The notes beneath the pieces were generated by a model, which was given only the letters and a program-made list of their open reading frames with translations, searched no databases and had not been told where the DNA came from. The position numbers and the translations under genes were made by a program. Positions 45,701-56,810 of a stretch of 64,000 nt of DNA are shown piece by piece. The DNA is from Phyto melanocephala (lineage: Eukaryota; Arthropoda; Insecta; Diptera; Rhinophoridae): NCBI GenBank assembly GCA_941918925.1, contig OW799237.1:68999626-69063625 (forward strand), written 5' to 3'. Within the stretch, counting starts at the first letter, position 1. Each line of letters opens with the position of its first letter.

Positions 45701-48700
45701 CATATAGTATCTCAGCTAATGGACCTTAATTCGATTGATCACTTATGGAGTCATTAAAACAAACGGACAACATAAAGTCGAAAAATAGAACTTAGAGGAA
45801 GAATGACAAATAATTAGACTTGAAATTGTAAGTGTCCTACTGAAATTTAATCTGATTTTTTTTTAATTATTTATTCAAAGACGTTTTTTTTCCTTTTTTT
45901 ATTATACGTTATAATTTTCAAGGCATATCCATGAGGTACTCGTATCCAATCAGCTTACTGTTTTTTTTATATACAATTTATAAGCGTTACCAAGGCATAT
46001 CCATCAAAAAGGTCAGCAGAGTATGTAAGTTGCCCAGTAGTTATTAAGGATTACAACGCATTAATGTGTGGAGTAGACCATGCAGACCAACTACGTACTG
46101 CTTATGGCCTTAATCGAAAGTCAAAAAAGTGGTGACATAGAATTTTCTGGGCTCTTATTAAGGTGCATTTGTAAATTCTTATATTACACAGGCCAACACT
46201 CAATTTGCTTCTTTGAATTTATCAACTGATTCTAGTTAATTTGGGTGCACTGAATTCAAATCTGTAATCAGTTTGTCTCTATCAGCTCTAGTTTTCATGA
46301 TATAGCTTTCCCACCTTTCCTGGTACCGATTCTCCATAATTTTGATATCATGGTGAAACCTTTCTCCTTGTTCTTCGCTTAAATTACCCAAATTTTCGGG
46401 AAATCGGTCCAAGTGACTGTGCAAATAATGGATTTTAATACTCATATTGCAGCCAAGGTCTCTAAACTTATCCAGCATATTCTCCACTAATTGAACATAA
46501 TTTGAAGCTTTATTATTTCCCAAGAAATTTTTTATAACTTGCACGAATGATGTCCATGCATTTCGTTCAATTTCGGTCATTGACTTATCAAAATCGCTGT
46601 CATTCATAAACTGCTCTAATCTTATCTGTACTTAGATTAGGCATTTTGCTGCAAATATATGCAAAACATTCCCTATCGTGATTCAGAGCCTTAACAAATT
46701 GCTTTAGGAGTCCTAATTTGATGTGCAACGGTGGTAGGACGATATTTTCACGTGCAACTAAAGCTTCATTAAGAATATTTTTATCGCCAACAATCATTTT
46801 TTCTCTCGTAGGCCAATATTTTTGCCGCCAATGTTGTTGCTTGGATCTGCTATCCCAGAGACACAAAAAGCAAGGGTACTTAGTATAACCACTCTGTTGT
46901 CTAAGAAGAAAATTTACCATTTTAAGATCAACACAAATGATCTATTGGTGGTCTTGGTATTTTATCTCTTTCATCACTAATGCAATGTTGTTATATTCTT
47001 CTTTCATTGTTGTGGAGTGCGTAATTGGAATGGATGCATACACATTGCCATTGTGCAATAAGACGCACTTCAAACTTCTCTTGGAACTGTCCACGAAGAG
47101 GCGCCAATCGCTAGGTAGATACTTGGATAGCCCCATTTCCTGCATAAGACCATTTACATTATTACAAAATACCAGATTGTCTTCCTTAGTAAAAAATGTT
47201 AAAAAAGCTTTATCCCTAGTGCGGTAATAAGTTATTTTTGTTCCACGTTCTAACAAATTCTTATCATTTAACCTCGAAGCTAACACTTCAGACGCTTCTT
47301 TTGATAAGACCAAATCTTGAATTAAGTTATTCAACTCGCATTGATTAAAACGTTGAGGAATAGTTTCTGTGTCTTCGAAAACACTGTCGCAATCAGTTAG
47401 ATCATTAGCGGTATTATGTTCAAACTCAGCTCTGAAGAATCATGCAGTTTTTGGAATGGGGAATTGGACGGCGCGCTGACGGTAAATCAGGATACTGCCA
47501 TTTATTTCGATTTTTCCTATTAATACCAGCAATACTCACTAAACAGAAGTAACAGTCGTCCAAATGATTTCTGGGCTCTCTCCAAACCATCGGCACACCA
47601 AACTTAAGCCTATTTCGTTTTCCTTGAGTCCACTGTCGCAAATTTACACAGCAAGTATTGCAGACAATGTGTGGAGCCCAGCTTTTATCTTGGTCACCAA
47701 GATCAACTGCAAAGTAATCTAAATACGATTTTTTAACACATTCCGAAATGGTCTTATGTTTTCTTTTCTCCACAAATATAACAAAATGTGTCAGCGTTAT
47801 TTTTACATCTTCTATTGGAAGTCATTTCTATTTAGATCAACACTTTTTAATAAACTTTGCCAACTGGAATAAACCACTTCTTACAAGCAACTAACTTCCG
47901 ATATACAATTGGAGTGCAAAAAGAAAAAAATAACGTTCTGAATAATATTACACAAATAAAATTCCTGTTAATTAGCTAGCAATTACACAAAAAATAATAT
48001 TTTCGGAAAAAAAACGGAATGACAAACTGATATACATATACCCACCTCACTTACAGTGGAGGGTATAAAAAAGCTATATCATGGAAACTAGAGCTGATAG
48101 AGACAAACTGATTAAAAAATAAAATAATATTCTCTTGTAATTACTGTTATCTCTGAATTTATATGCTTATTTATTACATTATATTTGAATTAATAAATTT
48201 AATTTTTATTAGAGTTCCTCATTATTTTACTTTAATAAAGTTTCTTTTTTATTAACAAGATGAAGTAAAATTAAAAAAATTTAATAATAAAACACCATTT
48301 ATATAAAAGTATACAGCATATAGCCCAACAGTAAGTACCAGAGATATTATATATCCTTCCAGATTTTTGAAAAATACGAAACTTAGTTTTTTAGCTCAAA
48401 TAACAATAGTAATTTTTAAATAAAATTATTTTTTGGGCAACAAAGGGTTAAACCAACTGAAACTACGAATTATTTATTGTATAATAAAAACAAGTAACAG
48501 CGCTATATTCGGCCGTGCCGAATCTTATATACCCTTCACAACGTGTAGTCATGCAATAACAGTAGTTTGTATCACCATTCATCCCATATGAAATACGTAC
48601 ATACATACATATAAAAAACATACATATATAAAAACATCCCATTGTAAAATTATAAATTTACGTATGTATGTTTAAAAAAAAAAAAATTTAAAAAAAAAAT

Positions 48701-51700
48701 TTAAAAAAAAAAATTAAAAAAAAATAATAAAAATATAAATAATATATTAAATAAAAAATAAAAAAATATTTTAAAAGAAATATAAAAAAAATTTTTTTTT
48801 GGCTCAGCTGGGATTCGATGCCACGTTTTCTCTAACCAGTATACACGTTTGTATGTATGTATGTTGTTGTTGTAATGTTCTTTTTGTGAATAAAAAATCA
48901 AGGTTGTCGTGGGTTTTTGCTCATATCTCAGTTGTTTATGTACCGATGTTTCTGATTTTCAATACCGTTCTACTTCCGAATATTTCTGATATTCTAATAC
49001 CTCACCCGGATCCAAGCGATATCGGGGGGCTTCAAAAAGTTGATTTCAACATACACACGGTCAGACGGACAGACTGACAGAGCTTAATCGACTCCCTTAT
49101 TCATAAGCTTTCAGAAAATATATACTTTATGGGGTCGGAAATGAAAATTGTAGAAATTTCACACGGAATGACAAACCTATATATACCCTTTTTCACTGTG
49201 TGAAGGGTATAATAAAAGAAATGTAGTTTGTTAAATGCAGACAGACCTTTAAAAACGCCTATAAATCTCTATACATATAAAATTAAGTGTATGTTCGTGA
49301 TCGATAAACTGAAAAGCTACTGGACCGATTTTGACCAAGCTTTATATGCATGCTCTATGGGCCGTGAGGAGTGTTTCTGTGTAGTTTGAAGACAGATGCC
49401 ACAATATTTAGTTTTTTTGTGTTTTGCCCGATACAGATTAGCGCGATAAGCCTATGCTGTGTTTCGCTGAAGGCGTTGGGTCCTTAATAATTTTTTTTCT
49501 TATAATAAAAAACCAAAAACACTGATTTTGATTTTCTTCGAGAGACAGTTCAAAATAAAAGAAAAATTTGGGGCCAGCCACGCGGACCGGGCCCAGCTAG
49601 TTGTATATATAAAACAGTCAGCTGATTGGATACGAGTACCTTATGGATATGCCTTGATTACTTCTTTGACAATTTTAAAATTCTGTATTCGGATTATTTT
49701 CAAGTATATACATTTATATAAATATTTTGTTTTTTATACCCTTCACCTGTGGTGCACAAGGGTTTATATAGCTTTGTCATTTCGTTTATAATTTCTACAA
49801 TTTTCATTTCCGCCCCATAAAGTATATATTTTCTGAAAGCTTATGAATGGAGGAGTCGATTAAGCCCTGACCGTCTGTCCGTCTGCCCGTCTGTCCGTGT
49901 GTTGGTTGAAATCAACTTTTAGAAGCAACTATATGTTCCTCAGATCTCTATATGGCATCAATCTCTTGGAAATATCCAGGAATGAATCGCTATTGAAATT
50001 CAGCACAATCGCCCCATAACTTTCTGAGATATGAGCAAAAAACCACGACCACCTCGTTTTTTTCACAATTACAACAACAACCTACATACATACTGGTTAA
50101 AGTAAACGTGGCATCGAATTCCAGCTGAGCCAAAAAAATTTTATTTAATATATTATTTATATTTTATTTTTTTTTTATATTTTTTTTTTAATTTTGTTAA
50201 AAAATTTTTTAATTTTTTTTTTTAATTTTTTTTTAATTTTTTTTAATGTTTTTGTAATTTTTTTATTTATTATATATTATTTATTATATATTTATTTTTT
50301 TTTTATTTTTAATATATTTTTTTATGTTTTTTTACATGTATGTACGTATTTTATATGAGATGAATGGTGATACAAACAATTGTTATTGCATGACTACACG
50401 TTGTGAAGGGTATATAAGATTCGGAACGGCCGAATATAGCACTGTTACTTGTTTTTTTTTTGTTTTTAATTTAAAAATATATTTTTACCTGCTCTTCTTC
50501 CTCATCGCTATTGTGAGCTGAGTCTAGAGGTGAATAAAAATCCGCTACACTTTCGGCAGGACGACGTTCATTATGTGACGCCAAAAAAGGTGCCATCAAG
50601 GGAGAACGATCCGTTGAATTATTAAGAGCTGTAAAGGTTATAGTTTAAAGAGGTCACAATAAATAACACAATTTATATACATATGTATGTATGTATGGTT
50701 ATAAAACAAAATTATTTTACAAAACATTTGTTCTATAATGCTATTGTGATAACAATTTGAAATTACCAGAAAAATATCGTCTAGCATGACGTTCTTGCGG
50801 TATGACACGACAATCTAAGAACCAAGCTTCACCCCAAGCCAAAACAAATGAAGATAGAATAAGAATGACAACGAAAACTTGTTGACTAGAGTCAACCCAC
50901 TAAAAAAATATTAAAATAAGAAAGATCTTACTGTGTAACTAAATTTTTAAAGCATCATGTTTAAATTATTTCATTGCTTAAAAATGGTAGGAAATTACAA
51001 GGCTACTAATTAATTATTGTAAATAAAGGGTGTCTCAGTAAGAATGCACTTTTTTCATTTTAAAATAAAACGCGTATTTTTGAGATAGTTGTATTTTTTT
51101 TATCGACATGTTCGGACATGTTCCGATTAAGTATGGAACAAAAATATCTGTTAAATGATTCTCACGACTCTGTTGACACGTAATTACTCTTTTCATGAAA
51201 CTTTCCATGACTTACTGAGGTGTGGCTATATATCGGGTGTGCCACATAATTTCCAAAATCAAAATCTCCAAACACAAGAACCCCAAAAAAAAACCAAATC
51301 AAAATCCACAAATACAAAATCCCAAAACACAAAATCCCCAAATACAAAATTCCCAAATTTTTACGATATTACATAATTTTAATGTATTTTACACAGAAAA
51401 TGAGAATTTTGTGTTTGGCATTATTTCTGAAATTAAAAATCATAACAAATTGTACGATAAATTCACAAATATTTAATAGGTATGTCATGAATAGTAATAA
51501 ACTAAAATGTATAACAATAAAGAAAAAAATATTTCGTTATAAAAGTAGTTCAGTTTGAAATTAATATTAAAAAAAAAATATATGATATATTCACAAGTAT
51601 ATTCATGATTCATATTCATAATTTTAATGTATTTTACAAAGAAAATGAGGATTTTGTGTTTGGGGTTTTTGTGTTTGGGGATTTTGATTTTGGCAATTAT

Positions 51701-53552
51701 GTGGTACACCCCTGTATATCACGTGTTGGATCTCAGATATAAGCTTAGATTTCACAAAAAAAATAGCAAGATCTTGGTGGCTATTTGACATCAGAATTTC
51801 TTGAAATGATTTGTTTTGGAAAACCGTTGCTGCAATACATTCATTGTTTTACACGCAGTGTGGCAGGTGCCGCCGTCTTGCTAAAACCACATGTCGTCCA
51901 GACCCATGCAGTCCTGTTGAGGCCACAAGAACTTCATATCATGTTCCTGTAACGAATGCCGTTCACAGTCACTGCAATTTCGGACTTATCAAAAAAATTA
52001 GGCTTAATCACGCCTCCCGGCCAAAATCTTCACCAGACAGTTGCTTGTTGTGGGTAGATTTGTTTCTCATAGATTGCACGCGGATTGTTTGAGTCCAAAA
52101 TTCGACAATTTTGTGTATTCACGAAGCTATTCGGGTGAAAATGCGCATCATCAGAGAAGATGAAAAATTGGCACTTCATTTTGCTCCATTACTATTATTA
52201 TTAAGTGAATTGCCGGCGCTTTTCATAGCTCCTAAGCTAAATTTTGTACACAAATTGAACATGTTGAGAACAATGCCGAATTAATATTTTCCGGTTTTCT
52301 GCGATACTCTCGATTATAACAGCAATGTTTTTAAGAGATTGACCGGTACGTTCACGCACATAAGTCTTGCTTTCGGTAACCGAACCAGTTTCTTCAAATT
52401 TTTGTACGACTCTTCGAATGATTGACACATTAGGTGCATTTTATCTACTAAAATTTTTTTTTGTATTTTATTAGGTTTTCACAATTATAACGCTCTGTAT
52501 GTATGTAATAAACTGATTTTAGTCGAAAAGGGACCCGTGATAGTAGTGGTCTGCTTCGATATTCCCATGTATGTAATAGCTGTCAAATTTTATAGTTGTA
52601 ACTTGTACCAAAAAAAAATACAGTAAATTTTAGACGAGCATTATTACAAAGACACCCTTTATTACAAATGTAACATAAATTTGCTTTTTATTTTAAATCA
52701 AATTGGATGTGTAAAAAGGAATTTTTAGAGTACGCATTTAAATATTTACATATATTAAATTTACTTACATTAAATACAAATACTTTAGATATTAAAAACA
52801 GACATGAGCCACTTGTTGACAACTGAAATATATTTTAAATAAAGTATCAACTATTTAATTAAACGATTTTAACAGGATTACGACATTCAACATCAAACGA
52901 AATTTTGATATGAAATTTCGTTAAACATTTAATGTAGTAATTTTCCGGACAGGTAATACCTACCGCAATCACAAGCCAATGATTTATATAAAGCAGGGCG
53001 TAAAAAAATATTAAGACTAAAAAACGACAAATCGCTGCAGCTACAACATCAAATAATGATTCATTTACTGCATAATGCAGAATTTGTTTTTGCAATGCTT
53101 GTATTATACTATCGCCATTTATCTATAATTAAATAAAGATTAAAATAAGAAAAATCAAAATTCAATTAAATTATTAAGAAGCAAGGAGGATGTTTTTTAC
53201 TACTCACCATTATACATATCAGCCATAAAAGTGATACGAAAAACAAATCAAACGTTACAAATAAGCAAAAAAATCTCCGAACCACCGACATACGACCATC
53301 TTGCATATAACCACCCAGGAATTCTTCGGTAATAAGATTTATGGAATGGGTGCGTGCTATTAAAATAAATTTTTTTAGAAAAAATTAAACTAGTTTTAAA
53401 CTTCCTTTATATTTTAGTCTGAAAAAATATGCAATACGCTTACACATATCAAATCCAGCATGATTTCCGCCACTTCTCGATTGCATGGTACGAGTTTGAT
53501 TTATTATTAATTCGGCAGTACTACGTAGATCATCGGAACTATTTTGAGTCAT
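39773..53552 (-). CDS. Start1: Start1: STARD3/MLN64-type late-endosomal sterol transfer protein (ten exons)
   Basis: Exons on the minus strand: 53552-53444, 53356-53208, 53122-52964, 52822-52769, 50899-50767, 50628-50489, 41506-41354, 41277-41173, 41102-40434, 39865-39773. All borders are GT-AG and phases close to 588 codons (587 residues). Residues ~60-195 form the four-helix MENTAL domain ([71 protein letters not shown]), which anchors STARD3 in late endosomes. DFYSPLDS (231-238) matches the phospho-FFAT motif of STARD3 that binds VAP proteins in the ER. The START domain runs from ~249 to 587 and is split by a ~120-residue acidic/Ser-rich insert (~373-493), a known peculiarity of fly Start1. 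The family moves sterol between ER and endosomes; in flies a role in ecdysteroid-making tissue has been proposed. Intron 6 (9 kb) and intron 4 are packed with transposons. Confidence 0.94.
41818..42303 (-). mobile_element. HINE in Start1 intron 6
   Basis: Starts with the 3' hairpin complement (tatacccttcacacagtgaaaaaggg), has the GTCY run (ctgtcagtctgtccgtctgt) near 41953 and ends ggcacggccgaacatagcactc. It is shorter than the 720-bp copies because the AT-rich middle is reduced. Confidence 0.85.
42843..43640 (-). pseudogene. Tc3-like (Tc1/mariner) transposase relic in Start1 intron 6
   Basis: Minus-strand frames give helix-turn-helix text ([20 protein letters not shown], then [16 protein letters not shown]), a second HTH ([20 protein letters not shown]), the first catalytic Asp in [14 protein letters not shown], and [12 protein letters not shown], then [11 protein letters not shown] near 42850. 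Stops and frameshifts break it at several points and the sequence after ALE is missing. A 15-bp unit (catgatgccacatca) is repeated about four times at 42868-42924, adding VASCD copies in frame. Non-functional. Confidence 0.8.
44150..45025 (+). mobile_element. Decayed large-family HINE in Start1 intron 6
   Basis: Blocks in family order: gcttctcaaagaatat to tttatgagctttaaaatttcat, aaatgggcgtgtcatcttta, gcgtgctttcaacggacggac, ccagatcgtccta, tgatgtgttacaaacggaatg and a worn 3' end (ccccccacatcattttttagcgg). An (AG)n run at 44462-44477 is a local expansion. Confidence 0.65.
45360..45840 (+). pseudogene. Tc1-like transposase relic
   Basis: Plus-strand frames yield [23 protein letters not shown] and then [21 protein letters not shown], which match the middle and DDE part of Tc1-type transposases (..QQDNDPKHT.., ..DLNPIEHLW..). 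Broken by stops and at least two frameshifts; N-terminal HTH region not recognised. In Start1 intron 6, antisense to the host gene. Confidence 0.65.
46005..46175 (+). pseudogene. PiggyBac-type transposase fragment
   Basis: One frame reads [20 protein letters not shown], then [20 protein letters not shown] and [15 protein letters not shown]. The GVDxxDQ and KWWHRI motifs are hallmarks of the piggyBac C-terminal catalytic region, including its last Asp. One Trp codon has become TGA and nothing further is left on either side. Confidence 0.8.
46236..47825 (-). pseudogene. Unassigned repetitive protein with Cys-rich N-terminus, frameshifted
   Basis: Five collinear minus-strand pieces make one ~500-residue protein: [19 protein letters not shown] from the ATG at 47825; a frameshift near 47770; [52 protein letters not shown] (three CxxC pairs, probably zinc-binding); then a break near 47400; [38 protein letters not shown]; a stop near 46940; [20 protein letters not shown] and [18 protein letters not shown]; a frameshift near 46605; [21 protein letters not shown] recall a very widespread family of uncharacterised arthropod proteins with this text (KLGLMKNFVKAM, EHGERFHQDI) in many copies per genome, likely mobile-element borne, but cannot name its class or function. 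It lies in Start1 intron 6, same strand. Confidence 0.7.
48002..48070 (+). mobile_element. HINE 3' tail only
   Basis: acggaatgacaaactgatat followed by acccacctcacttacagtgga and gggtataaaa: the last ~65 bp of a HINE, ending exactly where the inverted gene fragment (48071) begins. Confidence 0.65.
48071..48114 (+). repeat. Inverted 44-bp copy of the end of the unassigned repetitive protein gene
   Basis: aagctatatcatggaaacta and gagctgatagagacaaactg match the complement of 46266-46309 with one mismatch, so the two sites are inverted repeats 1.8 kb apart. Confidence 0.85.
48488..49217 (+). mobile_element. Full-length HINE in Start1 intron 6
   Basis: 5' aacaagtaacagcgctatat with ttcggccgtgccgaa; AT-rich middle; ggctcagctgggattcgatg; gtcagacggacagactgaca (GTCY-type); 3' hairpin ctttttcactgtgtgaaggg. 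Same family as 49735-50456 in opposite orientation. Confidence 0.88.
49266..49600 (+). mobile_element. Short non-autonomous Helitron in Start1 intron 6
   Basis: Starts TCTCTATACATATAAAA after A (49265), ends in gccacgcggaccgggcccag-CTAG (49597-49600) before T. 335 bp, no coding. It lies between the two inverted HINEs. Confidence 0.8.
49735..50456 (-). mobile_element. Full-length HINE in Start1 intron 6, next to exon 6
   Basis: Starts with the 3' hairpin complement (acccttcacctgtggtgcacaaggg), GTCY run at 49871-49898 (gtctgtccgtctgcccgtct), gcagctgag-type middle, ends ggaacggccgaatatagcac and tgttacttgttt. Its 5' end is only ~32 bp from the exon 6 donor (50488). Confidence 0.88.
51027..52662 (-). 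mobile_element. Mariner-like element relic in Start1 intron 4
   Basis: Inverted ends: gggtgtctcagtaagaatgc at the left and gcattattacaaagacaccc at the right. Minus-strand frames read [20 protein letters not shown] (HTH linker region), [17 protein letters not shown] text, [15 protein letters not shown], and [20 protein letters not shown], which holds the second catalytic Asp of mariner transposases. Stops and frameshifts throughout, and the C-terminal part is missing. A MITE (51235-51712) is inserted in it. Confidence 0.75.
51235..51712. mobile_element. Foldback-type MITE nested in the mariner relic
   Basis: Inverted arms of about 50 bp (gggtgtgccacataatt.. against aattatgtggtacacccc), with ccaaaatcaaaatc and ccaaacacaa words in both. 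Flanked by tatatatc (51227-51234) and tgtatatc (51713-51720), a likely 8-bp target duplication with one mismatch, which would suit a hAT-type MITE. Confidence 0.75.
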
Positions 53553-53563
53553 TTGTCTTTTTG

Positions 53564-53575
53564 TTAATTGTTCAT
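53564..53575 (-). promoter_or_regulatory. Start1: Possible 3-residue upstream ORF in the Start1 leader
   Basis: ATG-AAC-AAT-TAA on the minus strand ends 11 nt before the Start1 ATG, which itself has a good context (ACAAATGA). It matters only if the transcript starts upstream of 53575; no promoter was seen. Confidence 0.35.
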
Positions 53576-54399
53576 CTAAATTACAACATTTTTGGTCTTT
53601 TCAGTTGATAAAATCAATTGCTAATTATTTAACACTGTAAAAAGAAGGTTTTTATATGTACATACATATGTATGTTTATTTAGATTGTAGAAATTTTAAA
53701 GTGTTTTATTTCCAATTTGCAGACTAAATTTTTTTTCTTTATTTTAAATTTGTAGCGAATTCGATAACTTTCAGAGTACCCAAGAAACAGCTTCAATATA
53801 TCTCTATTTTTCGAATTATTCGGAGAACAAAACGACAGTTTTAAAAATTTTTCTCTAGAACTTTTTTTTTTATTGATTTGAATAAATATAACAAAAATTA
53901 TATATTTATATTTTATTCGAACTTTTTCTATATATTAAATTTGAATGTAAATCATTTTTATTTTGGCTTAAGTTCATTTATTCTTTTTTTAATTTTATAA
54001 TTAAAATTAAATTAAATTGCAACCATTTTTAGGAAAATTCTTTCTAAAATTATTTCCGATATTAGCCGAGTGGAATGCATTTTCGAAATCAGCTACGATT
54101 TCATCATCAGCATCCAAAGGATGGATATTGAAAGCATAAATCTTTTAGAGTCATAACATCTATTGCCAAAACTTCAGGTAATGAAGTATCCATGACTTAA
54201 TTGTTAAAAAGTTCATCGAAAGTTAAAAGTAATTTTCTCTAGAAAAAAAATTAAAATAAGCAAAGCCAGCGTTTGAAATTTACCAAAGTCGTTACTCCTG
54301 ACTAAAGGCTACAGCGAAACCAAAGGTTTAAAACCAACAGAGTTTAAATTGCTTCGTCTGGCTAGGTTTTTTTAACGAAGCATTAATTTTCACTGTGGT
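53576..54399. other. Upstream flank of Start1
   Basis: Holds the Start1 5' leader and promoter by position. No TATA box or repeat boundary could be fixed. Confidence 0.45.
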
Positions 54400-54640
54400 T
54401 CAGAAACAGCTTAATCATGGTTTCCCCATACGCACTGCTGAAAAAAGTAGCAGCAAGGAAGAAAAATAAAAAAATTACTATTGAAATAAAATTTTCTCCT
54501 AAAAAATACGCAGTACATGTTGCTCATTCGTATGCAAACAATTTCAGCATTTCCATGGATGCAATTCGGTATGCGAATTTAGTTTTAATACAATACCTGT
54601 ATGTTAATTTGTTTTAAATCTAGTATCCCACATCGTTCAC
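54400..54640. repeat. Unclassified dispersed repeat, copy 2
   Basis: Collinear with 3310-3700 (see there): cttaatcatgg, gctgaaaaaagtagcagcaagg and cgtatgcaaacaatttcagc. The 66-residue open frame here is not shared and is not taken as a gene. Confidence 0.45.
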
Positions 54641-56555
54641 ATGCTAACCAAGGAAAAAAATACGCATTGTGTTGACCCATAAAAACGATAACACTGGGCG
54701 CATGGAAGTTTTCTTTTGGTAACTAATTACTATACTATATTAATATTATACATAAGTGTTTAATATTTTTACAATTTAAATGATCGCTTTGAGTTCAAGT
54801 TTTGCGTGTAATTTGTTCCTGTTACAATGACAAAACACATGTAAATTTGTTTCGGATTCTGTTAACAGCACAGTAGTTAAAAATGTGTACTAGGTTAGGT
54901 TAGGTATTTTCAAAGTTGATAGTTATTAAATTTTTATTAGGACTTATTCCAATTAGAGGTTTTTTGAAAGTATGTACCTCTAAAAAATTTTTAGTTTTAG
55001 TTTTGCGGTCAACTGATATTGTTTAATTTTTCCTTTATGTATCAATTCATTATAGGATAGTTTCTAATTATTATCCATATATTATATAGACCATATCCAA
55101 TCAATTTTAATATTAGTTATAGGTATTATGAGTTTAAAGATTTAAAAAATTAAAATAAAAAAAGCTGACCAAGAAAACATGTTGCTGTGATTACTTTTCC
55201 TGTGGACTGTATTCGTAGATACATACATAGGTAGGGATATCATCAAAAACTATTCATTGATTGATTGATAATAAATCTTACTGTCATTAAGTAAACAAAG
55301 AAAAACAAACAAAATAAACTAAAAAAGTATTGAAATTATTACTTTTGTACTCTATTAGTAAACAGTAGTTTGATATTTTTTTAAAAATATTTATTTATTA
55401 CTTTTTGATCTTCAATATTCTAATAATCATATTTTAAAAACAATACACCAGCAGGAAATAATGAGGTTTCTTTTGTTTTGGGTACTGGCTGTACTACACG
55501 AATATACATACAAAGATGTATATTCCACACTATTAACCTATTTATCTTACAATATTTGGAAATTTTTTATATAAATATACCTTTATGAGAATTAAATTTT
55601 ATTATTTCACTTGTTACTATTAATTATACAAAATCTTAACAATGGAAATTATTTGCTTTTACTATAATTGCATTTCTTTAACAGATTAGACACAAGAAAA
55701 ACAAATCATAGAGTAACAGAAATATAATTTTGACAAATAAAGTATGTATTGCCATATTATTCACATTATTGTACAATGATTGCACCAAGGCGAATTCATA
55801 CAGGTGAAATTATCAGCCCAGCTGATGGGGAGACTTTATGTCAAAGTTGGTTGAATTTGCCTTATTAATGCTGGGAAGGGAAATGTGAGTTTAATTTCTG
55901 TATTAAACAATTAACTTACGTGTACTTTTTTGATAATAAATGTGCTAAATTTATGTATATTTGTTGCTTTTGCATCATTAATAATGTGTTTCAAACAATT
56001 ATATCCTTTTTTTAATGAAATTTTATTATATTTAATATGTAAAAACAACTTTTCCATCCCTGATATACGAATTGGCCTTGACATAAAACATCTCATGAAA
56101 AGTTGCTTTGTTGTATCAATTCGCCGTTGCATATGCCTTATGGATATGCCTCGGATTGCACCAAGCAAAAACTGGCAAACGGTTGAACGGAACTTAATGA
56201 AATTTGGCACACAGATAGACGACAACCTAGATTAACACACAAGGCGAATTTATTATAAGGTGGAGGCAATTCTACAACAAATACATTACAAAAACAACAC
56301 GGTGTTTTATTGTTGCTTTACCGGCTGGAAGTGTCAAGAACCAGCTGATTAAAATAAAGAAAAAAATTTAGTCGAATTTATTAAAATTAAATTTAACGCA
56401 ACAGTAACACAAAAATTAAACAATGTGTTCAAAAAAGTGTATTAAAAAATATTCAACAAACAATCCAAGGCATATTAATTCATCAGGTAACCGCAATTCA
56501 AAAATAATATTTTTTTTAAATAAATGAAAAAAAGAGAAAATTGTACATCATCTAT
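54641..56555. other. Intergenic, mostly unassigned
   Basis: No gene recognised. aaggcgaattcatacaggtg (55788-55808) and aaggcgaatttattataagg (56242-56262) are diverged versions of one terminus-like word, and 56190-56235 (aaatttggcacacagatag) resembles 26978-27000, so old MITE or Helitron sequence is likely present. Confidence 0.45.
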
Positions 56556-56764
56556 CAAGGCATATTTATTTATCAGGTACTCTTAATTCGTCAGCTGATT
56601 ATTTTTTTCTTCACTTATTTTAAGTTTCAGCTGTCAAAATGCATAAATAAAAAACAATTTTCTCTCTTTTCTTTTTTATTTCAAATGTCAAACTTCATAC
56701 ATAAAAAATATAAGCAAAAAAATTCTCTCCGAACTGCAATTACCTGATGAATAAATATGCCTTG
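56556..56764. mobile_element. 209-bp MITE with 9-bp target duplication
   Basis: Termini CAAGGCATATTTATT and, at the right, AATAAATATGCCTTG. The nine bases atcatctat flank it on both sides (56547-56555 and 56765-56773) without mismatch. Nine-base duplications are typical of Mutator-like elements, but the family is not otherwise identified. Related termini occur at 45919, 49617 (inverted) and 56466. Confidence 0.75.
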
Positions 56765-56810
56765 ATCATCTATGAACTTTGACAGCTGAAATTTAAAATA
56801 AGTGAAGAAA

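Noticed and set aside
51155..51476. Lys/Asn/Ser-rich frames ([18 protein letters not shown])
   Set aside because: Low-complexity reading of the left arm of a foldback MITE.
55911..56235. Overlapping ~100-residue frames on both strands
   Set aside because: No domain, splice site or family resemblance; AT-rich repeat-derived DNA with pieces seen elsewhere in the window.
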